64,000 nt of DNA from Leptolyngbya sp. SIOISBB (GCA_010671905.1 JAAHII010000001.1:3224001-3288000), one strand, 5' to 3'. Counted from the stretch's first letter, positions 46,801-52,483 are shown. The notes: generated from the letters alone by a model not told the origin. Program-made: numbers and translations.

Positions 46801-48188
46801 GCACCTTTAGCGCCACCCATCAATATCTGGATGACGACCCCACTGGTACCCCCGCCGATGACTACACCATCACCGCGATGGTGACCGATGACGATGGCGG
46901 CGTCAGCACCACTAGCACCACCGTCACGGTCGAGAATATCGAACCCGCTTTCACCGAGGTGACGTTAACGCGCTCTACCGATGCGGATGGCCTCACGGTC
47001 ACGGTGGACGGTACGGTTGTTGATGTGGGTAGTCTCGACACTCAAACCATCGAGATTGATTGGGGTGACGGCACGACTGACACCCTGCCGCTGCCTGTGG
47101 ACACGAGCGAGTTTGGGCTCAGCCACACCTATGATGAACTCGGCATCTATGATGTCGTCGTCAGGGCGATCGATGATGACACCAGCGTGGGCGAAGTCAT
47201 CGCTGATGCTGTGCTCAGCGGTGTGCGGTTGGTCGATGGTGTGCTGCAAATTGTCGGCACCAATGACGATGATCAGGTCATCATCAGTCGTCCCCTCGAC
47301 CCGATCGCTTACTACAACTTTGATGAAACGACCGGTACGCTGGTCGCTGATCAGGCGGGCACTCCCCAAGATGGCATGGTCTTTACCGCTGGCAACCAGC
47401 CCTCTAGACTCGATGTGCCAGGGGCAGAATCAGGATTTGAGAGTGGTACTGCGATTGAGTTCACTAATAACACTCGCAACTATGTCGCGGTAGATCACGA
47501 TCCAGCCTTTGAACTAGAGAACGGCACCTTCCAACTCTGGTTCAACGCTGACCAACTGCAAACCGAGCAGGTGCTGTTCTCCAAAGATCGCCTGAATTTA
47601 GGCGACGGTGGACACTTCACCTTGAGATTGGCGAATGGAGCGCTCTCGCTCAGGTTGCAAGACACCCAGCAAAGCACCTTTATCGACACGGCGGATCTGG
47701 TAAGTGCGAATACCTGGTATCACGTGGCCGTGAGCTTTGGTACCGACGGCATGAAGCTGTACCTCAATGGTGAACTGGTGGGTACAAACGACTTTACGGG
47801 CGGTATTCAGACGAACCAAGAGCCCTTGGTCATCGGCGGTGGCATCGTCCTCAATACGGATAACAGTGGTGACCTCTCTCGCTTGCGAGTCAACAGTCCT
47901 TTTGATGGGCGCATTGACGAATTTGCCATCTACGGTGAAGCGCTGAGTGCTGAGGCGATCGCTCAACTCTTTGAACGGGGCGTGGCGGCGACGAGTGGCG
48001 ACAATGCAGAAATCGAAGTCTTTGCCAGCTTCTTAGAGACGCCTGATCAGCGCGTGCGGTTTAACCTGGGCGACATCGACTCCATCGATGTGGAGCTGGG
48101 CGACGGCAACGACGATTTTCAACTACCGGCGGATATCCAAATTCCCGTGGTTGGTTTAGAGTCAACGCCGACTCCCGACTCTCCTTAA
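28896..48188 (+). CDS. Giant modular surface/extracellular protein (6,430 residues)
   Basis: One unbroken 19.3-kb frame. In order: an acidic start with no clear signal peptide; beta-rich haemagglutinin-like segments to ~residue 1365; about 15 copies of a ~52-residue repeat (~1367-2200: an IxSLAG start, a glycine/alanine core with AVAxNxI, then a strand); Asp/Ala-rich repeats to ~2910; segments with GxGNDxI Ca2+-binding-like turns (~3400-3850); a glycine-rich stretch (~4215-4600); a beta-propeller (~4812-5140); five PKD-like domains marked by WGDG near 5478, 5764, 5852, 5953 and 6056; and a LamG/concanavalin-like lectin domain (~6132-6365). GTG at 28896 directly follows an in-frame stop, so the start is uncertain and an N-terminal piece may be missing. 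Role inferred: adhesin or sheath protein. Confidence 0.87.
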   Translation: MPPLLQDLSTVLSPRFGASSDDLANDQAAFLDAPEDSLVTEPATSPVGNPIPAELLEPLVVETDTSSETDFSLALTDQVASSDADLVGVATVGLGPDALTNIAPLAVGLVPSTVSVTGTALQFVDGAAGLGGDNNLILTAVGTTLLIQDTLNNLTAGVGTTAVNDNTVSVDLTGLTQISLDGGEGEDSITIASSLTLGAANLSLTAETLRVNDGLTITTTGDINFSATEVGTELDELLSPLSVEEKTATIAIGQNVNLLGDDISLRAVAQDRTFVSTLGISRLANNFLLEPLLSRLPSLPTLPVKVLFKESNAAITVGDNSQLLGQGDVTLDAVATANATGEANSALISIGYADADASAIVDLATGVVIDAGDAVLVRSDGSAIANITTATEREIDVPFDPTQTAFSFGVSRSNLVSNVTVAEGTRITSGKTANFVADGVSDTQVDSTAGSYVDGRAGLSFGLGFSDADIKTEVNGAVTANQDPGAIVKWEFDPNSPDAIDFDTNRINLAQALGVQQAIADSTTQPHALKTGDKVNYSNRRGTSIGGVGTGQLTGGLVDGQDYFIVVDPSNPDFIFLTETRAKAIAAEQKLQNGESLDFNPITGDAIALSQGAGLNQKSFDPNADINAADNSITVDNPAFSGGSITDFSIFGSTFELGQAVVYNSGGGTAIGGLEDGRTYYIITSTSENNLNGDSRFVGEQTFQLAETENKARAGVALEIDPTQATGSDHSFSALHVLDSGLTTGLGVNASLDVTDEVSTSAGFKGPQSDEEGDDLADLYNGLDLGKFAADIFSGFSQDYQNNANAGGSGANADLQVAAAFSFSQSDHRVLSIVGDLADGVDLTDGFDGAEEAAFEQAFDTVEADNSPSAAVLKSKEDLEVNATITESIQLSAESDVSPPDDTKTKSFSPPDNAVSAAVIVGLNDNQAKAIVQADSDLDAFRATRVVSDVSYPFLTRPDEFIPANVGELVDRLQTDGPGFVETYLDGAFGLTSLLNTWARSNAQAGETLGVAGSVNFLDFDNVSRAILKTGTQVNQDLAFRSGEENETVTVAATNYMQFLNMTGLFEFSDDGLLDLGGFSLTGSNEASGGVGGAIFLQFLDNSTHGIVESGVSLYSGALGGFDMYVEEALLNFAFTQAGASAGRYAIAGTFAFNQQDSDTLAYIGSGVNITGQSVSLYSGSLSTHINWAGSVATGSNLGFGATVSINDLNRNTGAIIGAIPADTGSSDAAEQPFGLPTGINFTTPEDLATSRTNIDVAGDVGLNTVADGQNWAFSVAAAIARPNSPTSPAQPSEASDDPLDGESLPALFGENDEISNDQGQQGQSGIGISGDVSLNTLTENVYGFIFDAGVIHGNRFDIASTNDTEIRSLSGAAAFVTTKGDGTSAGLAGSFSKIDLDGETKAFIASLEMDSAPGLDVEATDVMVQAQRSGDIFAISAGGAGAPQKAGIAIAGSVALNTINQQTEAYIDQLDLTAELISVKASDESDMFAIGGAIAFGGKAGIGAAIAVNRIDSDATAEVLNSTLLHTGDLVVDAMNDAEMRSITGSTGVATQGIGGAGTVSVNIIDSDATAQIAGSTNREADSQGNITVKATDDSEIQSIAGAVGIGKTAGLGAAVAYNAITNDAQATIDGSSLLTPGTLTVQADSKAAIDSLSLGVGGGKSAGLAGSASVNLIDTTAAAKITNAPDIDATGTISLIATDDSKIRSLAGSVAGAQTAAFGAAVAVNDIGDRSDPTSGVFAVIANSDVATEAELTLQATTTGTIETISAGGAGAQKVALGGAVSVNEMGRTLQAEIIDSKAIVGTDLTLQATDTSDIQSLAGNVTGAGTAAIGASVAKNFISNTLTTGLDQSTVTADSALVDATSNATIQSIAAGGQGAGNFSLGGSITLNEIDNTIDATFTNSGLTTAADGVINVDNTSKIDSLAGQAAVAVGSSAVVIGVAAATNDINNKVAVLFDNATVDSTKSFVQADAMSDATIRSLSAGAAVSGGEYGGAIAGALSLNLVDNDTTVKANASQLTAQTDLLVNATDKATIESLSGQAAVSISLGAGIGAAAAYNDIGNTVAVEGIDTSLEAKTGNLLFAADSTGEIETLAAGLAASGLAGVAGSIAINEMGNEVNSTLQGGSAAAQGSLGLLATAEHMVKTTAGTVAGGAVGVGASFAVNNFNNQVKATTNGTNLTAEGATLLIIPRADGSGATEAISGIGVVATNDNDVDVLIGTAAVGGFGLAGTGVVNSVNDSVIATVTGGDVTAGQTTDLGQSLFVRAANDTDIETKAGGLALGAIAGVGATIDVTTINADTQAGIGNGTTVQVLGDVEVDAQSLETVSSNIVAASGGLGLAVQGSVSLVNIGGSLTGDATTAAADTDETVGDQLDNVDKMSDRANTDSSVTNDISTNRQGNPGTSAFIANNATVKAGDDITVTADDTVQVDTFIGQGAIGGLGIGGAVGIVSLGNETQASTGANSQISAGNAFTVSADADHDVDVTAIVGTAGAVGLGAQVTIINDDSQQQALIGDETKVIEAAAVTVAANAVRDLDAKSTGGTIGGLAGGAAISRVTAEGSTQALVGDAVTMGDATSLTPTIGTVDITAKNDTDANATAQAVLAGIGTGAFNDSDVVIDVDVNAVLGNGSQLNATGAVQITALADGKADAETRGINAGGVTVGFSQADATVKTDATTAIADGATIATDDSLLVSAQSIQDADANATGSGSSLVDISDARATTTVKSDTTTQVGANADLTGQTVTVQSLTTTNADSETEVDIGGLGANANTVSNTKVEAETQTTVGSGASIDGETTTLRATVTRLDAEADADSDTSAAGTDSDSQATVDATSDADVTIASGATIRGGDRVELGAEHASLDTRANAFAGTDGVGGDSDATTTANQATDTKVTVQGDAEVITRDLFVEAEADITPINSANPRRSGALIDGGDTTRNQSLEFDRNIAFNGDIRLLGAPAPLLEVDGNGTIQSLENLTLNGDSLQVGDTVTGEIVVDEIRNSAAQAGKMLFSIPAASIDFDPDAVFGKVTTSATLTGAPTVTFQTGLEKVDIINESSQALTINSIDVLNVSPQFDSNITIKVPNQENFATKIVDEPGATPITITNKTTSPVLLTDTINNPFGTTTIETQGNIEATDVALIRTDGLDLKATTGHIGEVGKALTTEANTLKAIAQTDIVITDIQGKVVIDEVTTQGVVDLSVVEAILDDDDADATADVSGSQINLRSQTGNIGTVDDALEIDATDASTGFNATALGDIVVADVADGLSTGQITSVSGDILLTLPDQVTPGQDLAVTDGSVIRAIQGAITLDVGDDVTLAADSQITAAETVNIAADTVPTDSDQDADVTIGAKVEIAGTIQADTVEIQTGTDDDRVSLTNTQPGVATTILTSDGKDIIHLGSAATLKANTGGTLETFAAIVDVQSGNDNDALLLDDSGDMTDNSGEIAATKVTGFGLKAGVTYSDIEDLTVNLGSGNDTITATSTAATGSTLVDGGLGDDEFTVQNAVGTLNDIDELLELRGNLGDDSLQVIDTGDAEANVGRIDRNRITGLGLGNVVDDVTQVDDQTQIDAARGVKYGGFESLMVKLGTGADEITVASLNTDALVDTGAGTDALIVGDTPDQIESALQLSGGTDADEDTLTVKSSVETNLTLAGDRLTVNGGTGTINYADVDSLTFDLAEFSDRIVIDDTAVETTVNTEGGNDQVEVNNATDAVTVNVGDGIDAVTVNDTQATISVNGDGDGVDTLTVERSTQTAAVNGRIEDDADPATDNAGQVSDVTTGEIAFNNVEQVKVNLGTGNDALTIDNTLTETAVSIDGGEGDEQITVLSIGEPETNITGNNGEDTATVVITDFPEANQFTSLNLDVETLEVDNRENTTTPVAWQLVDGELLSADTIPSSGLFPVINTAGADKTTILGGTQGDTLSLETTTPSDINGTIDATTAEGNVLGRVELRSGLNVLEPNDFDTFLNFETALGFDALTNGTQTYAEDGFQLATSGTFVRNDVVSPAVQASDPSDTFTLTIPSDNSDDPGSVDAFSAYTIALAVTGTDAETITFTGTTITGGTIEQTFTVPGSTGELTFETFPFDSDFTALRSLTWEAGNAIVDNIVVEATLPAGDAPTNLPDAGTPNLDEAIALQFNTNTGQIQIDGVAITDGQFNGTDFTTVLIDGGDIRQFRFAGDFVIPDGSTVTATGDRGLSILVANDALIGDNVTFDVSVNGTDPVVGGGTGGTGGDGGLGSLGGAGGTGGSNAGFLSDGGPGGEENRISIFGRTGSPGQVGGSGSSGQGSRLTGGFGDAGGAGVDGINATGSGGLGGALSPSTPIVGGVAGGTGGSGGSGGGPGDFRTGGRGNDGDPGVGSNVLNGQPGNMGASGEAGNPGTNSGNGLTISGGGGGGAGAGGSGGSGGSGGGGGGAGGGGGGGGGTGSFTPIIPPIPIVLDGGNGGQGGRGGDGGDGGRGGDGGNGGAGGGGGGAFELIANGRILLGDAGQTGTATFLAQGGDGQAANNANRNADRNQGLDAGRNLNQNSGQTNGGNGENGGLIDGGNGGNGGAGGNGGNGGNGGNGGNGGNGAGGAGGTIKLFGSVLQAQGAVINTAGGSGGGDASAGGNGRLILGSNTATGLDPGNVTGANQFTNPNGGSRDANIFLSSGEATPYIAGLAGGAEIYGLLADVDGRSLDYDLSTDGIQAAPDDALAAVYRFDVGPGDYNDDYVGYDMLLFINLTDVNLATPQLGVALNDADFNAQNLQTGGIAAFNGGPRPDLLSLAPGAIWATLIPDASIEVDASIAGVDDEAAIALTDQSLTDGDVAFIRSSRPILDVEENVESLTAIAVSPDSQQVYALNAEQNALVVINADTGSQRQLLVDGFDGVDGLEGATAIALSPNGENVYVTGGTEGAIAQFSRDAATGNLTFAGVVPNPPSEAVFENLSVSADGSQVFTAGTNGIARFNRGTDGSLTFQDSANVGNISEVLVSTDGSLLYAVSASGDSLQVLDPTDLTVQQTISGINNGLDGASDLALSSDDRFLYVTGQDGNTVTVFERDLTVNTLNQVQILNNGADGVRGVNEPSDVTLTADGAYVLVTGQASNAISVFDRNAEDGTLTFVQVLRDNIGGVQGLRAPNAIATASDNGQTFVGSTGIAGDPGGLVTFNTDTDLPEPIQLLTTFDSIEELTVTTAGGKDTIALLEAPGPDVTTTTINTGGNNDLVTVTDASPTTTVNLGDGDDEAQLRSDTPDINLTVNGDDGEDTINLQQVGESTTTTIAGGPDPDTVRVAGKGIPESASVTASGNDPTEFPGDTLLFDPQNPDPSNPNFTPNPPTPNEGAIAVDGQGTLTYDTFEDVQVIAAPVIEFPTPVETIAEGDDVTLTVNVTPLGTTNDLAEPVQWDLNSDGLFQDGEGEILSLTWEQLVDLGVNDDGTFQIGVRGTNGDGFTSEEFATLEITNTLPTVTIAGADLGPDIVDVGETYTINFLATDPGDDRVQEWRIDWGDGSPLEIFGATTQSASHVYDLPGTYTIQVGAVDEDTDPDAVFAVTPQVVTVGTQAEQLDLGGPYVINEGEDLTLTGSAPGEFITLEWDVNGDGTVDVTGTSPTLTWAELNALGLDDNQTVLIAANAVYDVNGIEVRSPQEVVSLTINNVAPTGTLTNGGAVLEGETATVTFTDVTDPSPADVAAGLTFSYDFNNDGKFEVEGDTTGTAIVPNASINDDGTYTIRGVIRDQDGGETEVFTEVIVQNVEPILSVIGADATFEGVAYTLDLSAFDPGDDTIQQWTVNWGDGTVETFAGPVQSLTHLFRDNNVRTIAITAIDEDGIYTATKTVTVINSPPTIQNLAATDVDENGFTQLTAEIADPGTDDDFTVLVVWGDGATETFALPAGTTQLELTHQYLDDRPTAVGIDTFFVNVLVLDNFSQAAFATTQLEVNNVAPTIPGLLLSAPEISENGEVTVSGFIEDPGSLDTHTVELTWGDGTTESFDIDPETRTFSATHQYLDDDPTGTPADDYTITAMVTDDDGGVSTTSTTVTVENIEPAFTEVTLTRSTDADGLTVTVDGTVVDVGSLDTQTIEIDWGDGTTDTLPLPVDTSEFGLSHTYDELGIYDVVVRAIDDDTSVGEVIADAVLSGVRLVDGVLQIVGTNDDDQVIISRPLDPIAYYNFDETTGTLVADQAGTPQDGMVFTAGNQPSRLDVPGAESGFESGTAIEFTNNTRNYVAVDHDPAFELENGTFQLWFNADQLQTEQVLFSKDRLNLGDGGHFTLRLANGALSLRLQDTQQSTFIDTADLVSANTWYHVAVSFGTDGMKLYLNGELVGTNDFTGGIQTNQEPLVIGGGIVLNTDNSGDLSRLRVNSPFDGRIDEFAIYGEALSAEAIAQLFERGVAATSGDNAEIEVFASFLETPDQRVRFNLGDIDSIDVELGDGNDDFQLPADIQIPVVGLESTPTPDSP
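32994..35500 (+). repeat. About fifteen tandem ~156-bp coding repeats
   Basis: Successive units in the giant protein begin IRSLSGAAAF, MFAIGGAIAF, MRSITGSTGV, IQSIAGAVGI, IDSLSLGVGG, IRSLAGSVAG, IETISAGGAG, IQSLAGNVTG, IQSIAAGGQG, IDSLAGQAAV, IRSLSAGAAV, IESLSGQAAV and IETLAAGLAA. Spacing is mostly 52-54 residues, 60 or more where short insertions occur. Units are diverged at the DNA level, so the array is old and stable. Confidence 0.8.
41540..42690 (+). repeat. Glycine-rich low-complexity coding tract
   Basis: Inside the giant gene, GGC/GGT codons form dense GGxGG runs such as GGSGGGGGGAGGGGGGGGGT and GGNGGNGGNGGNGGNGGNG. The tract is ~380 codons long and is interrupted by VLDGGNGG-like pieces. 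On the opposite strand it yields long proline-rich open frames with no coding support. Confidence 0.85.
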
Positions 48189-48240
48189 GGATTTGGCTGG
48201 CGGTTCAGTAACTCCTCAATCGTTTAAAATGGTGCGGAAA

Positions 48241-48246
48241 TATAAT
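48241..48246 (+). promoter_or_regulatory. Candidate -10 box of radA
   Basis: A perfect TATAAT lies 28 bases before the radA ATG. No good -35 hexamer is seen at the usual distance. Confidence 0.45.
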
Positions 48247-48274
48247 ACAGAAGTATTAAATCCGAGACGATCGC

Positions 48275-49744
48275 ATGGCTAAGTCACGCTCAGTTTATGT
48301 GTGCAACAGTTGCGGGGCCGAATCATCCCAGTACTTTGGTAAATGTACGGTCTGTGGTAACTGGAACACGATGGTCGAGCAGGTGACGCAGGTTTCAGAA
48401 CCGGCCAAGATCGGGTCTGTGCGCGGGCTATCGCGCTCCGCTGGTAAGACCAAATCGGCTCAAAAAAAAGAGCCACGACTCGCTCTTACCCTGAACCAAA
48501 TTGAGGATCGTCCTCAGCCGCGACAGCCCTCCGGCTATGACGAACTCGATCGCGTCCTCGGGGGCGGCATTGTGCCAGGGTCACTGGTGCTGGTCGGCGG
48601 CGATCCGGGCATTGGTAAATCGACTCTATTGCTGCAAGTTGCCAACTACCTAGCCCAGAAGACGGGGGTGTTATACGTCTGTGCAGAGGAATCAGGTCAG
48701 CAGGTAAAGCTGCGATCGCAGCGCTTGGGCATCAGTAGTGCCAGTTCAGGTTCAGAGCCTAGTCAACCAAAACAGGCAACTAACAAAGACCCAGTGGTTG
48801 GCAACCAGGGCCTTTATCTACTGCCGGAAGTTGATTTAGAAACGATTTTGATGGAGCTGGAGTCGCTGAAGCCAAAAGTGGCAGTGATTGACAGTATTCA
48901 AGCGCTTTACTACGGTGCCCTGACGTCTGCTCCTGGTTCCGTTTCGCAAGTGCGGGAATGTACGTCAGGCTTGATGCAGGTCGCCAAGCGAGATGACATT
49001 TCGCTATTTATTGTGGGGCACGTCACCAAGGAAGGTGCGATCGCCGGGCCCAAAGTGCTGGAACACTTGGTCGATACGGTGCTGTACTTTGAGGGCGATC
49101 GCTTTGCCAGCCATCGGCTCCTCCGTTCCGTCAAAAATCGCTTTGGGGCGACCCATGAGCTGGGCATTTTTGAAATGGTGGAGCGGGGTCTGCAGGAAGT
49201 ACGCAATCCGTCCGAACTGTTTTTGGGCAACCGAGATGAGGCGGTTCCCGGCATTGCCACCATCGTTGCCTGTGAGGGTACTCGGCCCCTTGTGGTAGAG
49301 CTACAATCCCTCGTCAGTCCTACCAGTTACAGTTCGCCGCGCCGCTCGACGACGGGCATCGAGTTCAATCGATTGCTGCAAATTCTGGCTGTACTGGAAA
49401 AGCGGGTCGGCATTCCGCTCTCGAAGTTGGATGCCTATGTCGCTTCATCCGGGGGCTTGAATGTGGGGGAACCCGCTGCCGATTTGGGGATTGCGTTAGC
49501 GGTCGCCGCGAGCTTTCGCGATCGCGTCATTGATCCTTACACGGTGATTCTGGGCGAAGTGGGTCTGGGGGGACAAATTCGCCCCGTTTCCCAATTAGAA
49601 CTCCGCCTCAAAGAAGCGACCAAGTTGGGGTTTAAGCGAGCGATTGTGCCTAAAGGCCAAGGCGGGGTGGCAACGCCGATGGAAGTAGTGCCCGTGGCCA
49701 GAGTCATGGACGCGATCGCGATCGGTCTCGGCAGCACCGCTTAA
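48275..49744 (+). CDS. radA: DNA repair protein RadA
   Basis: RecA-like ATPase that processes recombination intermediates by branch migration. The 489-residue product has the N-terminal zinc finger (Cys10, 13, 24, 27: CNSCG and CTVCGNW), Walker A GDPGIGKST near residue 110, Walker B VAVIDSIQ, the RadA-specific KNRFGATHELGIF near 287 and the C-terminal Lon-protease-like domain (YVASSGGLNVGEPAADLGIA). A short Ser/Gln-rich insert after SQRLGISS is a local variation. It starts 87 bases after the giant gene stop, with a TATAAT in between. Identification is certain. Confidence 0.97.
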   Translation: MAKSRSVYVCNSCGAESSQYFGKCTVCGNWNTMVEQVTQVSEPAKIGSVRGLSRSAGKTKSAQKKEPRLALTLNQIEDRPQPRQPSGYDELDRVLGGGIVPGSLVLVGGDPGIGKSTLLLQVANYLAQKTGVLYVCAEESGQQVKLRSQRLGISSASSGSEPSQPKQATNKDPVVGNQGLYLLPEVDLETILMELESLKPKVAVIDSIQALYYGALTSAPGSVSQVRECTSGLMQVAKRDDISLFIVGHVTKEGAIAGPKVLEHLVDTVLYFEGDRFASHRLLRSVKNRFGATHELGIFEMVERGLQEVRNPSELFLGNRDEAVPGIATIVACEGTRPLVVELQSLVSPTSYSSPRRSTTGIEFNRLLQILAVLEKRVGIPLSKLDAYVASSGGLNVGEPAADLGIALAVAASFRDRVIDPYTVILGEVGLGGQIRPVSQLELRLKEATKLGFKRAIVPKGQGGVATPMEVVPVARVMDAIAIGLGSTA

Positions 49745-50013
49745 ACTGCTAGCTATGCTCGACCACACGTGAGACTGCTGCCATCACTAAACCGCAGCTT
49801 TTCAACCCAAGCCGCTTCAGCGAAGCCAGAGGATTGCAGCGCCGTTTAGTTGGGTCACTAGATGGCTGTAATGATTATCTGACAGACCTTTCAAGGCTGT
49901 AAGACGGTCCTACCCAAAGGGTATCTGTCAGGCGCTGCTCTTCTGACAGAGTATGCCAAATTCCGAATTCTATATGTGCCCCATCTCCCCGTTCTCGCAA
50001 TTTGCCCAAGCGC

Positions 50014-50187
50014 CTATGGCTGCTCGGGTTGTTCAGTCTGTAACAGGTTTCTGATTTCTTGTAGGGCTGGACTGTCGCCCCAGATTCTGACTGCTTGAGA
50101 GAGCACTACGTACAAAAGCACGAGCCCCAAAAAGAGCTTGCCGTAATTGAAAATGTTGCGAAGCATTGGACTGGTATGAACACGCAT
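50014..50187 (-). CDS. Small single-pass membrane protein
   Basis: A 57-residue product starting MRVHTSPMLRNIFNYG, with one membrane helix (KLFLGLVLLYVVLSQAVRIW) and a short charged tail. A strong GGAGGAA site at 50195-50201 lies 7 bases before the ATG, which makes this start better than the ATG at 50205. The family is unknown. The stretch 49745-50013 before it holds no gene; it includes a CTGACAGA/TCTGTCAG inverted pair near 49880 and 49924. Confidence 0.7.
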   Translation of the reverse strand: MRVHTSPMLRNIFNYGKLFLGLVLLYVVLSQAVRIWGDSPALQEIRNLLQTEQPEQP

Positions 50188-50205
50188 TGCAAAGTTCCTC
50201 CACAA

Positions 50206-50584
50206 CTATAAGTGCGATGGGTAAATTAGCTATTGATTAAAACTGGGTGACCTTAGTAGGCACTAAGCGCTACCAGGTAGATGGCGATGACGGTCACGCA
50301 GTTAATATGAACACGATGTTTCTGATAAGTGGTCAACATCGCTATCTCTAGTATGAAAATCTGTCCAGAAATCGTCGATCGCGGCTCAAATCTTTTACCC
50401 AAATTTCATGTCGATGACACCGCTGATAAAGATTGTGTGTAGGACATTCAAAACTTTTTGTACCGCTTTAGATGTGGCGTAGTCTGAGTGATTTGTCTCA
50501 TTTATCGTGGCTATGACGAATGAGTGAGGACAATGCGAGTCACGGCCATCCACAGCTCGTTAAGGTCTCATTGATCTCTGCCAC
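50206..50584. other. Spacer, no gene seen
   Basis: About 380 bases between the small membrane gene and the reductase stop. No convincing frame, hairpin or repeat was found. Confidence 0.5.
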
Positions 50585-51592
50585 CTAACGAGTCTGAAAA
50601 ATATTCTGCACCATTTGCTTATCACTACGGCTGACCGCGTTGTCTAATTCCAGCACTTCACCAGCATCTAGTCGCCAGCCGAGGGCGCCCGTGTTTTGCT
50701 GGGCTTGCTCCAGGGTTTTGGCACCGGGAATGGGGATAAAGCCTTTGCAAATGCACCAGTTCAACGCGATTTGTGACATAGTCTTTTCGCGGAAAAGGGC
50801 GATCGCTCCCAGCGTATCCAAAACTGGCTGAATTCCCGGCAGCAATTGACGGAATAAAAAGCCTCGTAGACCGCTGGGTAACTTTTCACCCACTGCATAT
50901 TTCCCGGTAAGAATGCCTAGTGCTAATGGACTGTAAGCAATCAACCGAATCCCGAATTCATCACACACGTCTTGAATTCCCAGTTCCGTCACTGGATAGG
51001 TCGAGAGCAACGAATACTGAACTTGCAATGTGGTGATGGAAATACCGCGATCGCGAAACCGGGGATAGATTTTCTGCAAGCGTTCGGGACCAAAGTTAGA
51101 GAGGCCGATCCCTTTGACTTGATGTTGCGCGACTAGATCTGCCAGCCCATCAAGTAACGCGCCCTCTTGCCAAGGGGCGTAATTAGCGGTGGACCAATGG
51201 AGTTGTGCGAGATCGACAGGGCGACCCAATCGCTGAGCTGAGGCCGCACAAGCCCTGATCATTGAGTTGCGGGTCAACCGCCAGGGATACGCCGCTAGTT
51301 TCGTGGCGAGACAGAGGCGATCGCGATTGTCGCCTTGGTAAGCGCTGCTAAATTGACCCAGCAACGATTCGCTACGTCCGTTGAGTCTACCGGTGCCGTA
51401 GGAATCACCGGTGTCAAACAGCGTGATTCCTTGCGCTACGCAATGATTAAACACCGCCTGCAGCGCTTCATCCATCTCGGGCAAGTAGCCCCAGAGTAGA
51501 CGATTGCCCCAAGCCCAGGTGCCACACCCCATTTCAGGTAGGGCGATCGCGGGCGACTGCGTGACTTCGGCGATCTTAACCATGGGCGGCAT
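50585..51592 (-). CDS. Aldo/keto reductase
   Basis: NADPH-dependent carbonyl reductase with a TIM barrel. The 335-residue product has the catalytic set: Asp in LFDTGDSYGTG, Tyr in the same motif, Lys in LATKLAAYPW and His in LAQLHW. Barrel motifs KGIGLSNF, TLQVQYSLLS and YSPLALGILTGKY follow, and the cofactor loop IPGAKTLEQAQQN lies near the C-terminus. The length is typical. Two start codons (MPP and MVK, three codons apart) are possible. Substrate unknown; plausible roles are detoxification of aldehydes or sugar carbonyls. It is a single gene without operon partners. Confidence 0.93.
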   Translation of the reverse strand: MPPMVKIAEVTQSPAIALPEMGCGTWAWGNRLLWGYLPEMDEALQAVFNHCVAQGITLFDTGDSYGTGRLNGRSESLLGQFSSAYQGDNRDRLCLATKLAAYPWRLTRNSMIRACAASAQRLGRPVDLAQLHWSTANYAPWQEGALLDGLADLVAQHQVKGIGLSNFGPERLQKIYPRFRDRGISITTLQVQYSLLSTYPVTELGIQDVCDEFGIRLIAYSPLALGILTGKYAVGEKLPSGLRGFLFRQLLPGIQPVLDTLGAIALFREKTMSQIALNWCICKGFIPIPGAKTLEQAQQNTGALGWRLDAGEVLELDNAVSRSDKQMVQNIFQTR

Positions 51593-51681
51593 TTCCTCAA
51601 CAACCTCTCTGGCAAGTAGGATAGGCGATCGCGGGTGAGGCTAAGGGCATCGCTTGAAAATAATATCTCCGCACGTTGAGT

Positions 51682-51728
51682 TTCGACTCCGCTCAACTCT
51701 CGATCCTGGCAGGCTGAGCGAAGTCGAA
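51682..51728. repeat. Dispersed inverted-repeat element, copy 2
   Basis: TTCGACTCCGCTCA (51682-51695) pairs with TGAGCGAAGTCGAA (51715-51728) with one mismatch and a 19-base loop. Copy 1 is at 12077-12139. No gene is seen in the rest of 51593-52051. Confidence 0.7.
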
Positions 51729-52051
51729 GCCAGATTCGTCGGGTCCGTTATTTCGTTGCCGATCCCGAATACGCTTTTTGCCACCTGTCAGCCCCCAAAC
51801 CTTTACAGATAGTGGAATGCAACAGTGGGCTCGCTGCTCACCGTATTGCTCGCGTAGCGGACTCTAGTTTTAGAAGAGAACGCTAGGCACCAGGGAAGAC
51901 CGCAAGTGAAACGGCGGCAAGCCAAAACTCTATCAAGCACCTCTGGTTCTGACTAATCGTTCTCAAATTCCATATCAAGACCTCTGAAGGTGCTGTCTTG
52001 GGCGGTGTAGTGAACCAGCGCATGGTTTGACTGCATTGCTTCAAGCTGTCT

Positions 52052-52483
52052 CTAGACAGTTTCGAAATGCTGATTGAGCTGGCCGGCTAAAACCGCATGC
52101 ACCTGAGTCAAAATCGGCTCGTCGCTCCGATGAGACAGCATAGTTGCCATGTCCTCCACGAATTCCCAATTCACCTCTGCACCATCACGAATGGTTTTGC
52201 TAGCGGCATAGTAAGCAACTTCGGGCGGTACATCCAATTCCTCAGTTTCGCCTGTCCACAATGTGTTAGGGGGTTTACAGGAGAGGACTTTGCCTCGCAG
52301 TGTTATTTGCAACCACGTGATTTCTTGTTCCTGCATGGCCACCATGATGTCGAAATAAGACTCTTGACCCTGATACCAAAATCGTTTGGTATGTGGGCTG
52401 GTTTCTGGAATTTTCATCAAGTCGGTATTGATCAGGCGTAAAGAGTTTCCCAGAGCCGCTAATTCAGAGGTGTGGATGTTCAT
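52052..52483 (-). CDS. Hypothetical cytoplasmic protein
   Basis: A 143-residue soluble product (MNIHTSELAALGNSLRLINT and on) with a mixed alpha/beta pattern, including QESYFDIMVAMQEQEITWLQ and LDVPPEVAYYAASKTIRDG. No catalytic or binding motif is recognised. Coding is supported by length and by balanced composition. It is isolated from its neighbours. Confidence 0.6.
   Translation of the reverse strand: MNIHTSELAALGNSLRLINTDLMKIPETSPHTKRFWYQGQESYFDIMVAMQEQEITWLQITLRGKVLSCKPPNTLWTGETEELDVPPEVAYYAASKTIRDGAEVNWEFVEDMATMLSHRSDEPILTQVHAVLAGQLNQHFETV

Noticed and set aside
49870-49955. Inverted CTGACAGA/TCTGTCAG repeats after radA as a terminator
   Set aside because: The arms are ~37 bases apart and there is no T tract.
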